From Lentzea jiangxiensis (GTDB lineage Bacteria; Actinomycetota; Actinomycetes; Mycobacteriales; Pseudonocardiaceae): 64,000 nt of DNA. Numbering within the stretch: the stretch's first letter is position 1; every line of letters starts with the position of its first letter. Of this stretch, positions 1 through 8,473 are shown one piece after another. Where the stretch lies: NCBI RefSeq assembly GCF_900104175.1, contig NZ_FNIX01000025.1, positions 31,363 through 95,362 on the forward strand, written 5' to 3'. The position numbers and the translations under genes are program-made. The notes beneath the pieces were generated by a model. It worked only from the letters and a program-made list of their open reading frames with translations. It searched no databases and was not told where the DNA came from.

Positions 1-109
1 TGGCGTACAGGTCGCCGCCCGCGTTGAAGACGGCGATCGGCACAGAGGGACCGACGACGCGAACCGCCTCCCCCGGGGGCAGGTCCACGAGAGCGCAGGC
101 GCGGATCAT
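1..109 (-). CDS. Rieske-type [2Fe-2S] ferredoxin, N-terminal part only
   Basis: The gene reads leftwards out of the window, so only the first 36 codons are seen. It starts MIRACALVDLPPGEAVRVV, the usual opening of small non-haem Rieske ferredoxins of the phenylpropionate/betaine dioxygenase type, with a short strand, then 'PPGE', then 'VFNAGGDLYA' just before the missing cluster-binding segment. The ATG at 109 is preceded by GGAGG (116-120, complement) at good spacing. It lies divergent from the IclR gene and close to a Rieske oxygenase operon, so it is probably the electron donor of the oxygenase at 4646. The cluster cysteines and histidines are outside the window, which keeps this a family call. 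Confidence 0.7.
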   Translation of the reverse strand, partial: MIRACALVDLPPGEAVRVVGPSVPIAVFNAGGDLYA

Positions 110-120
110 CGTCGGCCTCC

Positions 121-156
121 GTTGCGTGACACGGCACACGTTCCGAATGACGCAAC
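121..156. promoter_or_regulatory. Inverted repeat between divergent ferredoxin and iclR genes
   Basis: GTTGCGT (121-127) and ACGCAAC (150-156) are a perfect 7-bp inverted pair 22 bases apart in the divergent intergenic region. The position suits a regulator site, most simply for the adjacent IclR protein. This is inference. Confidence 0.35.
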
Positions 157-228
157 ACAATGTGGGCCTCGGACGACCCGCCGTCAAGAGTCCACCAGGT
201 TGTTTTACCTGTCGATTACTGTTGCGCG

Positions 229-999
229 ATGAGCAACTCCGCCTCGGCAGCTCAGGTGCAGTCCGTGGACAGGGCCATCAGCGTGCTCGAACTCCTCGCC
301 CGGGGCGAGGCCGGCATCACCGAGATCGCCGGTGAGCTGGGCGTGCACAAGTCGACGGTGTCCAGACTCGTCTCCGTGCTGGAGGCGCGCGGCCTGGTGG
401 AGCAGCTCGGCGAAAGGGGCAAGTACGCCATCGGGTTCGGGGTCGTGCGCCTCGCCGGCGCCGCCACCGGCCGCATGGACCTGACCAAGCTCGGCCAGCC
501 CGTCTGCCAGAGCCTCGCGGACTCCTTCGGCGAGACCGTCAACATCGCCGTGCACGACGCCGGCGTCGCCATCAACATCACCCAGGCCCGCGGCTCCGCG
601 GCCGTGTCCGCCGTGAACTGGATCGGCCGGCGCACACCCCTGCACGCCACGTCGTCCGGCAAGGTCCTGCTCGCGCACCTCCCCGACGACGAACGCCGCC
701 GCCTGGTGTCGCTGCCGCTCGACGCCTACACCGAGCACACCGTCGTGGACGGCTCGAAGCTGCTCGCGGAGCTGGAGGAGGTAGCGGCGAAGGGGCACGC
801 GTCCTGCTTCGAGGAACTGGAGCTGGGGCTGCACGCCGTGGCCGTCCCGGTGCGCGGGCACCGGGGCGAGGTGGTCGCGGCGATGAGCGCGTCCGGGCCC
901 TCGTACCGGTTGTCGCGGCAGCGGGTGGACGAGATCGTGCCGGCGATGTCCACGGCGGCGGCGGACCTCTCGGCGCAGCTCGGCTACTTCGCGGGCTGA
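229..999 (+). CDS. IclR-family transcriptional regulator
   Basis: A 256-residue protein with the two IclR parts. The N-terminal winged helix-turn-helix covers about residues 12-70 ('ITEIAGELGVHKSTVSRL' is the recognition region). The C-terminal effector domain covers about 80-250, with 'PLHATSSGKVLLAHLP' as its signature stretch. The ATG at 229 starts right before the HTH domain; an in-frame ATG at 160 would add 23 unrelated residues. It stands between a divergent ferredoxin and the dimethylglycine oxidase operon transcribed in the same direction, so it probably controls betaine catabolism. The ligand is unknown. Confidence 0.85.
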   Translation: MSNSASAAQVQSVDRAISVLELLARGEAGITEIAGELGVHKSTVSRLVSVLEARGLVEQLGERGKYAIGFGVVRLAGAATGRMDLTKLGQPVCQSLADSFGETVNIAVHDAGVAINITQARGSAAVSAVNWIGRRTPLHATSSGKVLLAHLPDDERRRLVSLPLDAYTEHTVVDGSKLLAELEEVAAKGHASCFEELELGLHAVAVPVRGHRGEVVAAMSASGPSYRLSRQRVDEIVPAMSTAAADLSAQLGYFAG

Positions 1000-1146
1000 G
1001 CCCGCCAGGGGGACGTGCTCCCGGCTGGCCAGGGCTCCCGGCTGGTCTGGGCTCGCGGTGGTGTTCGACGAGTCCCGGTGCGCGAACGGCGGTATTGACA
1101 GCGGATCCGCCGAGCCGCAGTTTGTTGCTGATGGCGGAACGAGTTC

Positions 1147-1157
1147 TGCGATTCGCA
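1147..1157. promoter_or_regulatory. Palindrome before the dimethylglycine oxidase operon
   Basis: TGCGATTCGCA is a perfect 11-bp palindrome 22 bases before the ATG at 1180, next to a second half-palindrome GGAACGAGTTC (1136-1146). It could be the binding site of the upstream IclR regulator. Confidence 0.3.
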
Positions 1158-1179
1158 ACCGCGGCGAAGGGATGTCCTG

Positions 1180-3546
1180 ATGCCTGGTGCAGTTCCTCGC
1201 GTGGTGCTGGTGGGAGCGGGGATCGTCGGGTGCGCGCTGGCCGACGAACTCACCGAACGGGGCTTCACCGACGTCACGGTCCTCGACCGGGCGGCCGGGC
1301 TCGCGGCCGGCGGGTCCAGCAGCCACGCCCCGGGCCTGGTCTTCCAGACCAACCCGTGCCGCAGCATGACGCAGTTCGCCCGCTACACCGTCGAGAAGTA
1401 CACCGCGCTCGGCTGCTTCGACCAGGTCGGCGGTTTGGAGATCGCCACCTCCGAGGCCAGGCTCACCGACCTGTCCCGCCGCCACGGCTGGGCCACGTCG
1501 TGGGGAGTGCGGAGCCGGTTGGTCGACGCCGGCGAGGTCGCCCGGCTGCACCCCTTGCTCGACCGCGACCAGGTGCTCGGCGGGTTCCTGACCCCGGACG
1601 ACGGCCTCGCGCGGCCCGTGCGGGCCGCCGAGGTCCAGGCGCGGCGCGCAGCCGGACGCGGCGCGCGGTTCGAGTTCGGGCAGGAGGTCGTCGCGGTCGA
1701 GACCACCGGGGACCGCGTCACCGGCGTGCGCACCGGGACCGGTGTCTTCCCGGCCGACGTGGTGGTGTCCTGCGCCGGGATGTGGGGACCGGTGCTGGGC
1801 GAGATGGTCGGGCTGACCGTCCCGCTCGTGCCGATGGCGCACCAGTACGTCTTCACCGGCGAGCTGAACGCCGACGCCGACGCGTTGGCGAGGCAGCCGA
1901 TCCTGCGGCACCAGGAAGCCGACCTGTACTTCCGCTCGCACGGCAAGGCGCTGGGCATCGGCGCGTACGGGCACCGGCCCATGCCGATCGCGGCGCGCGA
2001 CATCACCGGCTCGGAGCTGCCGTTCACCGAGGAGGACTTCGACTCCTCGTGGGAGTCGGCCGTCGCGCTGATCCCGGCGCTGGCCGAGGCCGGCGTGGAC
2101 CGCGGCTTCAACGGGCTGTTCTCGTTCACCAGCGACGGGATGCCCCTGCTGGGCGAGCACCCGGGGCTGCGGGGCTTCTGGGTCGCCGAGGCGGTGTGGA
2201 TCACGCACTCCGCGGGCGTCGCGCGGTCGGTGGCCGAGTGGATCGTGGACGGGCAGCCGGAGCTGGACCTGCACGCGAGCGACCTCAACCGGTTCGAGCA
2301 GGTGCAGCTCGCGCCGGACTACGTGCTGGAACGCGGTTGCCGGAACTTCGTCGAGGTTTACGACCTGCTGCACCCCTTGCAGCCCATGCAGAGCCCGCGG
2401 CCGCTGCGCACGAGCCCGTTCCACAGCCGTCAGCGGGAGCTCGGCGCGTTCTTCCTGGAGGCGTCCGGCTGGGAGCGGCCGCACTGGTACGAGGCCAACG
2501 CGGCCCTGCCCGAGGTGGCCGAGGTGCCGGACCGCAACGAGTGGGCGAGCCGGTTCTGGTCGCCGATCTGCGGGGCCGAGGCGCTGGTGACGCGCAAGCG
2601 GGTCGCCCTGTTCGACATGACGCCGTTGAAGCGGCTGGAGGTCGGCGGACCGGGGGCGCTGGAGTTCCTGCAACGCATGACGACCAACAACCTCGACCGC
2701 AAACCGGGCGCGGTCGTCTACACGCTGCTGCTCGACGAGCAGGGCGGCGTGCGCAGCGACCTCACGGTCGCGCGCCTGGGCACGAGCACGTTCCAGGTCG
2801 GCGCGAACGGCAACCTCGACCTCGACTGGCTCACCCGGCACGCTCCGGACGACGTCTTCATCAGGGACATCACGGCGGGCACGTGCTGCATCGGCCTGTG
2901 GGGACCTCTTGCACGGGACCTCGTCAACGACATCCCGCACACCCTCGACGTGCGGAAGGGCTACTTCACCGCGCAGCAGGGGTTCGTCAAGAACGTCCCG
3001 GTGACGGCGCTGCGACTGTCCTATGTGGGCGAACTCGGCTGGGAGCTCTACACCACCGCCGATCTCGGCCCGAAGCTGTGGGACACGCTGTGGGAGGCGG
3101 GGCAGCGGCACGGCGTCATCGCGGCCGGGCGCGGGGCGTTCACCAGCCTGCGCCTGGAGAAGGGCTACCGGTCGTGGGGCGTGGACGTGACCACCGAGCA
3201 CGACCCGTTCGAGGCGGGGCTCGGCTTCGCGGTGCGCCAGGACAAGGAGTTCCTCGGCAAGGGGTCGCTGCACAACCTCACCTCGACCAAGAAGCTCACC
3301 TGCCTCACGATCGACGACCCGTACGAGGTCGTGATGGGCGGCGAACCGGTGTTCCACCAAGGGGAACCGGTCGGGTACGTCACGAGCGCCGCCTACGGGT
3401 ACACGACCGGGCTCAACATCGCCTACGCCTGGCTGCCGAGCGAGATCGACGACGAGGTCGAGATCGAGTACTTCGGGCGGAAGGTCACCGCCCGTCCCGC
3501 TCAGGAGCCGTTGTTCGACCCCGGGATGAAGCGGCTCCGCGGGTGA
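1180..3546 (+). CDS. Dimethylglycine oxidase/dehydrogenase-like FAD and folate enzyme
   Basis: A 788-residue two-part enzyme close in length to Arthrobacter dimethylglycine oxidase (about 830). The N-terminal half is a DAO-type FAD domain with the dinucleotide motif in 'VVLVGAGIVGCALADEL' and a 'SSSHAPG' segment; in this family a histidine here carries covalent FAD. From about residue 430 on it is a GcvT-like domain ('RKRVALFDMTPLKRLEV', 'YVGELGWELYTTADL') that captures the one-carbon unit on tetrahydrofolate. The expected reaction is demethylation of N,N-dimethylglycine to sarcosine, yielding 5,10-methylene-THF. The ATG at 1180 follows a purine-rich GCGAAGGG. Its stop overlaps the next start by 4 bases (GTGA). 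Substrate is inferred from the operon. Confidence 0.85.
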   Translation: MPGAVPRVVLVGAGIVGCALADELTERGFTDVTVLDRAAGLAAGGSSSHAPGLVFQTNPCRSMTQFARYTVEKYTALGCFDQVGGLEIATSEARLTDLSRRHGWATSWGVRSRLVDAGEVARLHPLLDRDQVLGGFLTPDDGLARPVRAAEVQARRAAGRGARFEFGQEVVAVETTGDRVTGVRTGTGVFPADVVVSCAGMWGPVLGEMVGLTVPLVPMAHQYVFTGELNADADALARQPILRHQEADLYFRSHGKALGIGAYGHRPMPIAARDITGSELPFTEEDFDSSWESAVALIPALAEAGVDRGFNGLFSFTSDGMPLLGEHPGLRGFWVAEAVWITHSAGVARSVAEWIVDGQPELDLHASDLNRFEQVQLAPDYVLERGCRNFVEVYDLLHPLQPMQSPRPLRTSPFHSRQRELGAFFLEASGWERPHWYEANAALPEVAEVPDRNEWASRFWSPICGAEALVTRKRVALFDMTPLKRLEVGGPGALEFLQRMTTNNLDRKPGAVVYTLLLDEQGGVRSDLTVARLGTSTFQVGANGNLDLDWLTRHAPDDVFIRDITAGTCCIGLWGPLARDLVNDIPHTLDVRKGYFTAQQGFVKNVPVTALRLSYVGELGWELYTTADLGPKLWDTLWEAGQRHGVIAAGRGAFTSLRLEKGYRSWGVDVTTEHDPFEAGLGFAVRQDKEFLGKGSLHNLTSTKKLTCLTIDDPYEVVMGGEPVFHQGEPVGYVTSAAYGYTTGLNIAYAWLPSEIDDEVEIEYFGRKVTARPAQEPLFDPGMKRLRG

Positions 3547-4649
3547 CGTACGACGTCATCGTCATCGGGCTGGGCGGCATGGGCGGTGCCACCGCGTACC
3601 GGCTCGCCCAGCGCGGCAAACGGGTGCCGGGGCTGGAGCGGTTCACACCGGTGCACGCGCTCGGGTCGAGCCACGGCGGGTCGCGCATCACGCGGCAGGC
3701 CTGCTTCGAGGACCTCGCCCACGTGCCGTTGCTGCTCAGGGCTCACGAGATGTGGGACCAGACCGAGCGCGACAGCGGCGAGCGGATCTTTCACCGCGTC
3801 GGCGGCATCATCGTCGGCGGCGCGGACTCCGCGGCGATCACCGGCAGCAGGGCCAGCGCCGAGCGGTGGGGCCTGGAGCACGAACTGCTCGACGCGCGCG
3901 AGATCCGCCACCGCTTTCCGGCCCTGCACCCCGCCGCGGACGAGATCGCGCTGTACGAGGAGGGCGTGGGACTCGTCGTGCCGGAGAACGCCGTGCGGGC
4001 CCACTTGGCGCTCGCCGAACGGGCGGGTGCCGAGCTGCACTTCGAAGAGCAGGTGACCCGTTGGGAGACCGGTCGCGTCACGACCGCCAGGGCGACCTAC
4101 GAGGCCGAGCACGTCGTGGTGTGCCCGGGAGCGTGGGCACCGGAGTTGCCGGGGGACCTGGGGATCCCGTTCGAGGTCGAACGCGCGGTCCAGTTCTACT
4201 TCACACCCGGCGAGGACCTCCGCGACCACCCGGTCTACCTCTGGGACCGCACGGACGGCACGAACTTCTACGGCTTCCCCGAGGTCGACGGCGCCATGAA
4301 GGTCGCGTTCCACCACGGCGGGCAGCTCTGCACCCCTCAGACCGTCGACCGCACCGTGCACGCCCACGAGGTCGAGGCGATGTCGAACGCCACCAGGGCA
4401 CCCATGCCCGCTGTCGCCGGAACGTTCCAGCGCGCCGTGACCTGCCTCTGCACCAACACCCCGGACCTGCACTTCGTGATCGCGCGCCACCCGGAGCACG
4501 AGGGCGTGACGGTGGCGTGCGGCTTCTCCGGGCACGGCTTCAAGTTCGTGCCCGTCGTCGGGGAGATCCTCGCCGACCTCGTGACCGACGGGGCCACGCG
4601 GCACCCGATCGCCCTTTCCGACCCTGCTCGCTTGAGAGGCGGAGCATGA
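3543..4649 (+). CDS. Monomeric sarcosine oxidase-like FAD enzyme
   Basis: A 368-residue protein of the MSOX/N-methyltryptophan oxidase family (usual length 370-390). It starts with GTG at 3543 inside the 4-base overlap with the previous gene, giving MTYDVIVIGLGGMGGATAYR, an ideal FAD-binding N-terminus. 'SSHGGSRITRQ' is the usual flavin-contact loop. 'TCLCTNTPDLHF' matches the site where monomeric sarcosine oxidases carry FAD on a cysteine, and 'CGFSGHGFKFVPVVGE' is the C-terminal signature. It should oxidise sarcosine to glycine, the step after dimethylglycine demethylation. It overlaps the next gene by 4 bases (ATGA), so the three genes are translationally coupled. Confidence 0.85.
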   Translation: MTYDVIVIGLGGMGGATAYRLAQRGKRVPGLERFTPVHALGSSHGGSRITRQACFEDLAHVPLLLRAHEMWDQTERDSGERIFHRVGGIIVGGADSAAITGSRASAERWGLEHELLDAREIRHRFPALHPAADEIALYEEGVGLVVPENAVRAHLALAERAGAELHFEEQVTRWETGRVTTARATYEAEHVVVCPGAWAPELPGDLGIPFEVERAVQFYFTPGEDLRDHPVYLWDRTDGTNFYGFPEVDGAMKVAFHHGGQLCTPQTVDRTVHAHEVEAMSNATRAPMPAVAGTFQRAVTCLCTNTPDLHFVIARHPEHEGVTVACGFSGHGFKFVPVVGEILADLVTDGATRHPIALSDPARLRGGA

Positions 4650-5758
4650 CCGGCAGCCTGATCTCCACCCTTGAGGGCCGCTACTACACCGATCCCGCGA
4701 TCTTCGTGCGGGAGCAGGCGAACATCTTCGAGAGGATGTGGTTCTGCGCGGTCAGGTCGAGCGACCTGCCGAACCCCGGCGACTTCCGCACGGTGCAGGT
4801 CGGGCGGGAGAGCGTGATCGTCGCGCGGGACCGCTCCGGTGGCCTCAACGCGTTCCTCAACGTCTGCCGGCACCGCGGCGCGCGCATCTGCGCCGAGGGG
4901 GCCGGCAGCGTCAAAAGGGCGTTCCAGTGCCCATACCACGCCTGGACCTACGCGTTGGACGGCAAACTGATCGCCGCACCCAATCTCACCTCGATGCCGG
5001 ACGTCGATCGCACAGAGTACGGGCTCGCGAAGGTGCACCTGCGCGAGTGGCTCGGGTACGCCTGGGTGAACCTGGCCGACAGTCCTCCGAGGTTCGAGGA
5101 CGACGTCCTGAGCGCCGTCACCGAACGTTTGGGGTCGATCGACGCCATCGACGGCTACGAGATCGACCAGTTGTCCGTGGGCCGGCGGATCACCTACGAC
5201 GTCAAGGCCAACTGGAAGCTGATCATCGAGAACTTCATGGAGTGCTACCACTGCGCCACGATCCACCCCGAGCTCACCGAGGTGCTGCCGGAGTTCGCCG
5301 ACGGCTACGCGGCGCAGTACTACGTGGGGCACGGCGCGGAGTTCGGCGACGAGATCAAAGGCTTCACCGTCGACGGTGGTGAGGGCTTCGAGAAGCTCAG
5401 TGCCCTGGAAGAGGAACGCGACCGGAAGTACTACGCGATCACCGTCAAGCCGCAGGTGTTCATCAACCTCGTACCGGACCACGTGGTCCTGCACCGCATG
5501 TACCCGCTGGCCGCGGACCGGACGGTCGTCGAGTGCGACTGGCTCTACGCCAAGGAAGTCGTCGGCACCGGACGTGACGTCTCTCGCTCGGTCGAGCTGT
5601 TCCACCGGGTGAACGAACAGGACTTCGAAGCCTGCGAGCGATGCCAGCCGGCCATGGCTTCGCGCGCCTACGCACATGGTGGGGTGTTGGTGCCATCGGA
5701 GCACCACATCGGCGGTTTCCACGCCTGGCTGGTCGGCAAACTGGAATCAGCCGACTAG
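4646..5758 (+). CDS. Rieske ring-hydroxylating oxygenase alpha subunit, betaine monooxygenase (GbcA) type
   Basis: A 370-residue protein. The Rieske centre is complete: C-x-H in 'NVCRHRGARIC' and C-x2-H in 'QCPYHAW'. The catalytic mononuclear iron site is visible in 'ENFMECYHCATIHP' with its two histidines. It matches the GbcA/choline-oxygenase branch that hydroxylates glycine betaine, releasing formaldehyde and dimethylglycine, the substrate of the enzyme at 1180. Together the operon would take betaine through dimethylglycine and sarcosine to glycine. It starts by ATGA overlap and is the last gene before an 11-bp stem-loop. The exact substrate is inferred from its neighbours. Confidence 0.85.
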   Translation: MTGSLISTLEGRYYTDPAIFVREQANIFERMWFCAVRSSDLPNPGDFRTVQVGRESVIVARDRSGGLNAFLNVCRHRGARICAEGAGSVKRAFQCPYHAWTYALDGKLIAAPNLTSMPDVDRTEYGLAKVHLREWLGYAWVNLADSPPRFEDDVLSAVTERLGSIDAIDGYEIDQLSVGRRITYDVKANWKLIIENFMECYHCATIHPELTEVLPEFADGYAAQYYVGHGAEFGDEIKGFTVDGGEGFEKLSALEEERDRKYYAITVKPQVFINLVPDHVVLHRMYPLAADRTVVECDWLYAKEVVGTGRDVSRSVELFHRVNEQDFEACERCQPAMASRAYAHGGVLVPSEHHIGGFHAWLVGKLESAD

Positions 5759-5770
5759 GGGATCGACTGC

Positions 5771-5802
5771 TCACCCGTGCACGCGAAAGCTTGCACGGGT
5801 GA
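5771..5802. terminator. Perfect 11-bp stem-loop after the betaine operon
   Basis: TCACCCGTGCA (5771-5781) and TGCACGGGTGA (5792-5802) pair perfectly around a 10-base loop, 12 bases after the oxygenase stop. There is no clear T-run. The right arm ends on the A of the ATG of the next small gene. Confidence 0.6.
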
Positions 5803-6089
5803 TGGAGCAGACCGATTTCTTGCTCCCCCAAGGGGAGCCCGACCTCCTCCGCCGCATCAGGCTTCTGGCCGAGCGGGCGGAACGGACGGCGCACGACAGG
5901 TCCAACTTCGTGGGACCGCCGCCGTCGCAGGAGCACCTGATGATCCTCGCGGAGCTCAAGAAGCTGACCGCCGAGATCGCCACGGCCACCGTCAGCTCGA
6001 CGATGACCGCCGCGCCCGTGAAGACGAGACGGGCCGAGGCGCTGCCCCGGCCCGCCAGACCCGCGGACGACCTGATCCCGAACAGCTAG
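5802..6089 (+). CDS. Small hypothetical protein
   Basis: A 95-residue reading frame beginning MEQTDFLLPQGEPDLLRRI. The first two thirds are charged and helix-forming ('RIRLLAERAERT', 'EHLMILAELKKLTAEIATAT'), followed by a proline/arginine-rich tail. There are no membrane segments or signal peptide. I do not recognise the family. The ATG (or the GTG at 5799) sits at the right foot of a stem-loop, so it has no normal ribosome-binding site. It ends 4 bases before the convergent secA2. The strongly biased third-position GC supports coding. Confidence 0.55.
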   Translation: MEQTDFLLPQGEPDLLRRIRLLAERAERTAHDRSNFVGPPPSQEHLMILAELKKLTAEIATATVSSTMTAAPVKTRRAEALPRPARPADDLIPNS

Positions 6090-6092
6090 ACG

Positions 6093-8378
6093 TCAGCGGC
6101 GCTGGCCGCGGACCATCTTCACGAGACCCTTCATCGTCTCCTCCAGGCCGGAGCCGAACGGGTTGTCGTGCACCAGGTACGTCCACGTCGAGCTGGGGCG
6201 CTTCACCCCGGCGTCGGCGAGGTCGTAGCCGTCGTCGGTGATCTTGGCTGCCTCGTACTTCTCCCTGGTCAGCTCCCACGACTCCGGCACGATCTTGTTG
6301 AACGCCGGGATGGCCTCGCGGTGGAACTCGTCGAGCGGGTTCTGCCGGGCGAGCGCGCGCAGGTGGATGCCCTCGCGCAGGTCCGACAGGAACGTCAGGT
6401 GGTGCGTCCACAGGTCGTCGAGGAAGAACAGCGTGATCGTGCGGGCGGCATCGGCGGCCACCTCGTCGGACACGCCCTCCTTCCCGCCGACCTTCTCGAA
6501 CGCGGCGTCCGTGCGCAGCACCACGTCGCGGTGCTTGAGCAGGATCTGGCGCTGGTGCTCGATCAGCTTGTTGTAGCGCCAGGTGTTGCGGTGGATCTCC
6601 AGGTTCACGCCCTCGGCGACGCGCTGCGCGTGCTCGAAGGTGTGCAGCAGGCCCTTGTCGTGCACGCGGCCGTCGGCGTCCACTTCGGACGGGTCCTGGG
6701 CGTCCGGCGCGTACTGGGTGATCAGCTCGTCCTGCATGGACGAGAAGAACACCGAGCCGCCGGGGTCGCCCTGACGTCCGGCACGGCCGCGCAGCTGGTC
6801 GTCCAGGCGGGACGACGAGTGGCGTCCCGTGCCGATCACGTAGAGACCGCCGAGGTCGGCGATCCGGTCGTGGTCCTCGCCCTCGTGGCCGCCCAGGCGG
6901 ATGTCCGTACCGCGACCGGCCATCTGCGTGGAGACCGTGATGCGGTTGTAGGAGCCCGCGTCGGCGATGATCGACGCTTCCTCGGCGTCGTTCTTCGCGT
7001 TGAGCACCACGCACTCGATGCCGGCCGCGCGCAGCTTGGAGGAGATGCGCTCGGACTCGGCGACGTCGAGCGTGCCGACGAGGATCGGGCGGCCCGTCTC
7101 GTGGACCGCCTTGATCTCCTCGACGATCGCGTCTTCCTTCTGCTCCAGCGTCGCGTAGAGGCGGAAGTGCTCGTCCTCGCGGATGTTCTCCTTGTTCGGC
7201 GGGATCACGAGCACCTCGAGCTCGTAGAACTCCCGCAGCGTCTCGGCGACGGCGACGGCGGTACCGGTCATGCCGCAGCGCGTCGGGTAGCGCGACAGCA
7301 GCGCCTGCACCGTCATCGAGTCGAGGATCTCGCCCGACTCGGTCGTCTGCACGTTCTCCTTGGCCTCGACCGCGGCCTGCAGGCCGTCCGGCCACCGCTG
7401 CAGCTTCGCGACACGGCCACGCGTGTCGTTGATCAGGTGCACCTTGCCGTCGCGCACGATGTAGTCGACGTCGCGGTGCAGCAGCACCTGCGCGTGCAGC
7501 GCCACGTTGACCTTCGACAGCGTGGACGTCACGTGCTCCTGCGAGTACAGGTCGATCTCGCCGAGCGCGCGCTCGACGGCCTCCGACCCGGCACCGGTGA
7601 GGAAGACGTTGCGCTCCTCGTCGTCGATCTCGTAGTGCAGGTTCTGCCGCAGCCGCTTCACCAGGTCGGCGATGACCGGGTCGGCCGCCTCCGCGCTGGT
7701 CGAGCCGGCGAGCACGAGCGGCACGCGCGCCTCGTCGACGAGCACCGAGTCGGCCTCGTCGATCAGCGCGACCTCCGGTTCGGGCACGATGAGGTCGTCC
7801 GGGCTCGTGACGATCCGGTCGCGCAGGACGTCGAAGCCGATCTCGCTGACCGGCGCGTACGTGACCTCGCACTGGTAGGCCTCGCGCCGCTCCTCGGCCT
7901 TCGAGCTGCCGTTGATCCAGCCGACCGTGACGCCGAGCAGCCGGTACAGCGGCCCCATCCACTCCGCGTCGCGCTGGGCCAGGTAGTCGTTGACGCTGAC
8001 CACGTGCACGCGCTTGCCCTTGACGGCGAACCCGGCCGCGGCCATGGCGCCCGCGAGCGTCTTGCCCTCACCGGTCGCCATCTCGACGACGAGGCCGCTG
8101 AGCATGCCCAGCGCGCCCAGCACCTGCACGTCGAACGGCCGCTGCCCGATGGCGCGCTCCGCGGCCTCCCGCGTGAGGGCGACCAGTTCGGTGTCCGTGC
8201 TCTCCTCGCGCAGCTTCTTCGCGTGCTCGGTCAGCTCCTCGTCGCTGAACGCCTTGAACGCGTCAGCGTGTTTCTCCACGTCCTCGAGCAGGGCCTGGAA
8301 CGGGGCGAGGTCGACGGAGCCGGGTTTCTGCGCGAACCTGCGCATCCGCTGCTTCAAGCGCGCCATGAGAGTGGTCAC
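6093..8378 (-). CDS. secA2: Accessory preprotein translocase ATPase SecA2
   Basis: A 761-residue DEAD-type motor, shorter than housekeeping SecA (about 900) and lacking its zinc-binding C-terminus, as expected for actinobacterial SecA2. Walker A is 'EMATGEGKTLAG' (about residues 99-110) and Walker B is 'LIDEADSVLVDEAR'. 'STQMAGRGTDIRLGG' and 'DDQLRGRAGRQGDPG' are the late helicase motifs. It powers export of a small set of proteins through SecYEG. I chose the GTG at 8378 (MTTLMARLKQRMRR); an ATG four codons later is also possible, and neither has a clear Shine-Dalgarno. A perfect 15-bp stem-loop separates it from the MFS gene upstream, so it is probably monocistronic. Confidence 0.9.
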   Translation of the reverse strand: MTTLMARLKQRMRRFAQKPGSVDLAPFQALLEDVEKHADAFKAFSDEELTEHAKKLREESTDTELVALTREAAERAIGQRPFDVQVLGALGMLSGLVVEMATGEGKTLAGAMAAAGFAVKGKRVHVVSVNDYLAQRDAEWMGPLYRLLGVTVGWINGSSKAEERREAYQCEVTYAPVSEIGFDVLRDRIVTSPDDLIVPEPEVALIDEADSVLVDEARVPLVLAGSTSAEAADPVIADLVKRLRQNLHYEIDDEERNVFLTGAGSEAVERALGEIDLYSQEHVTSTLSKVNVALHAQVLLHRDVDYIVRDGKVHLINDTRGRVAKLQRWPDGLQAAVEAKENVQTTESGEILDSMTVQALLSRYPTRCGMTGTAVAVAETLREFYELEVLVIPPNKENIREDEHFRLYATLEQKEDAIVEEIKAVHETGRPILVGTLDVAESERISSKLRAAGIECVVLNAKNDAEEASIIADAGSYNRITVSTQMAGRGTDIRLGGHEGEDHDRIADLGGLYVIGTGRHSSSRLDDQLRGRAGRQGDPGGSVFFSSMQDELITQYAPDAQDPSEVDADGRVHDKGLLHTFEHAQRVAEGVNLEIHRNTWRYNKLIEHQRQILLKHRDVVLRTDAAFEKVGGKEGVSDEVAADAARTITLFFLDDLWTHHLTFLSDLREGIHLRALARQNPLDEFHREAIPAFNKIVPESWELTREKYEAAKITDDGYDLADAGVKRPSSTWTYLVHDNPFGSGLEETMKGLVKMVRGQRR

Positions 8379-8425
8379 GACGCAGCAACGTACGGCATCG
8401 GCTCCAGGTTCCGCAGACCTCTTGA

Positions 8426-8466
8426 CTGTGAAGGCCCGATTTGTCCGTTGGATCGGGCCTTCACAG
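8426..8466. terminator. 15-bp stem-loop terminator
   Basis: CTGTGAAGGCCCGAT (8426-8440) pairs perfectly with ATCGGGCCTTCACAG (8452-8466) around an 11-base loop. It lies 7 bases past the stop of the leftward transporter gene and before secA2, so it most likely ends the transporter/carboxylase transcript. Confidence 0.75.
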
Positions 8467-8473
8467 CCTGTGA

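Noticed and set aside
205..3360. Very long leftward open frame (over 1000 codons) opposite iclR and the dimethylglycine oxidase gene
   Set aside because: It has no ribosome site or domain, is rich in R/H/P/A, and mirrors a well-supported gene. Such frames are a by-product of high third-position GC.
1095..3542. Upstream extension of the sarcosine oxidase frame through the dimethylglycine oxidase gene
   Set aside because: The real start is the GTG at 3543, which directly precedes the FAD-binding motif and overlaps the previous stop. The extension is just the other frame of the upstream gene.
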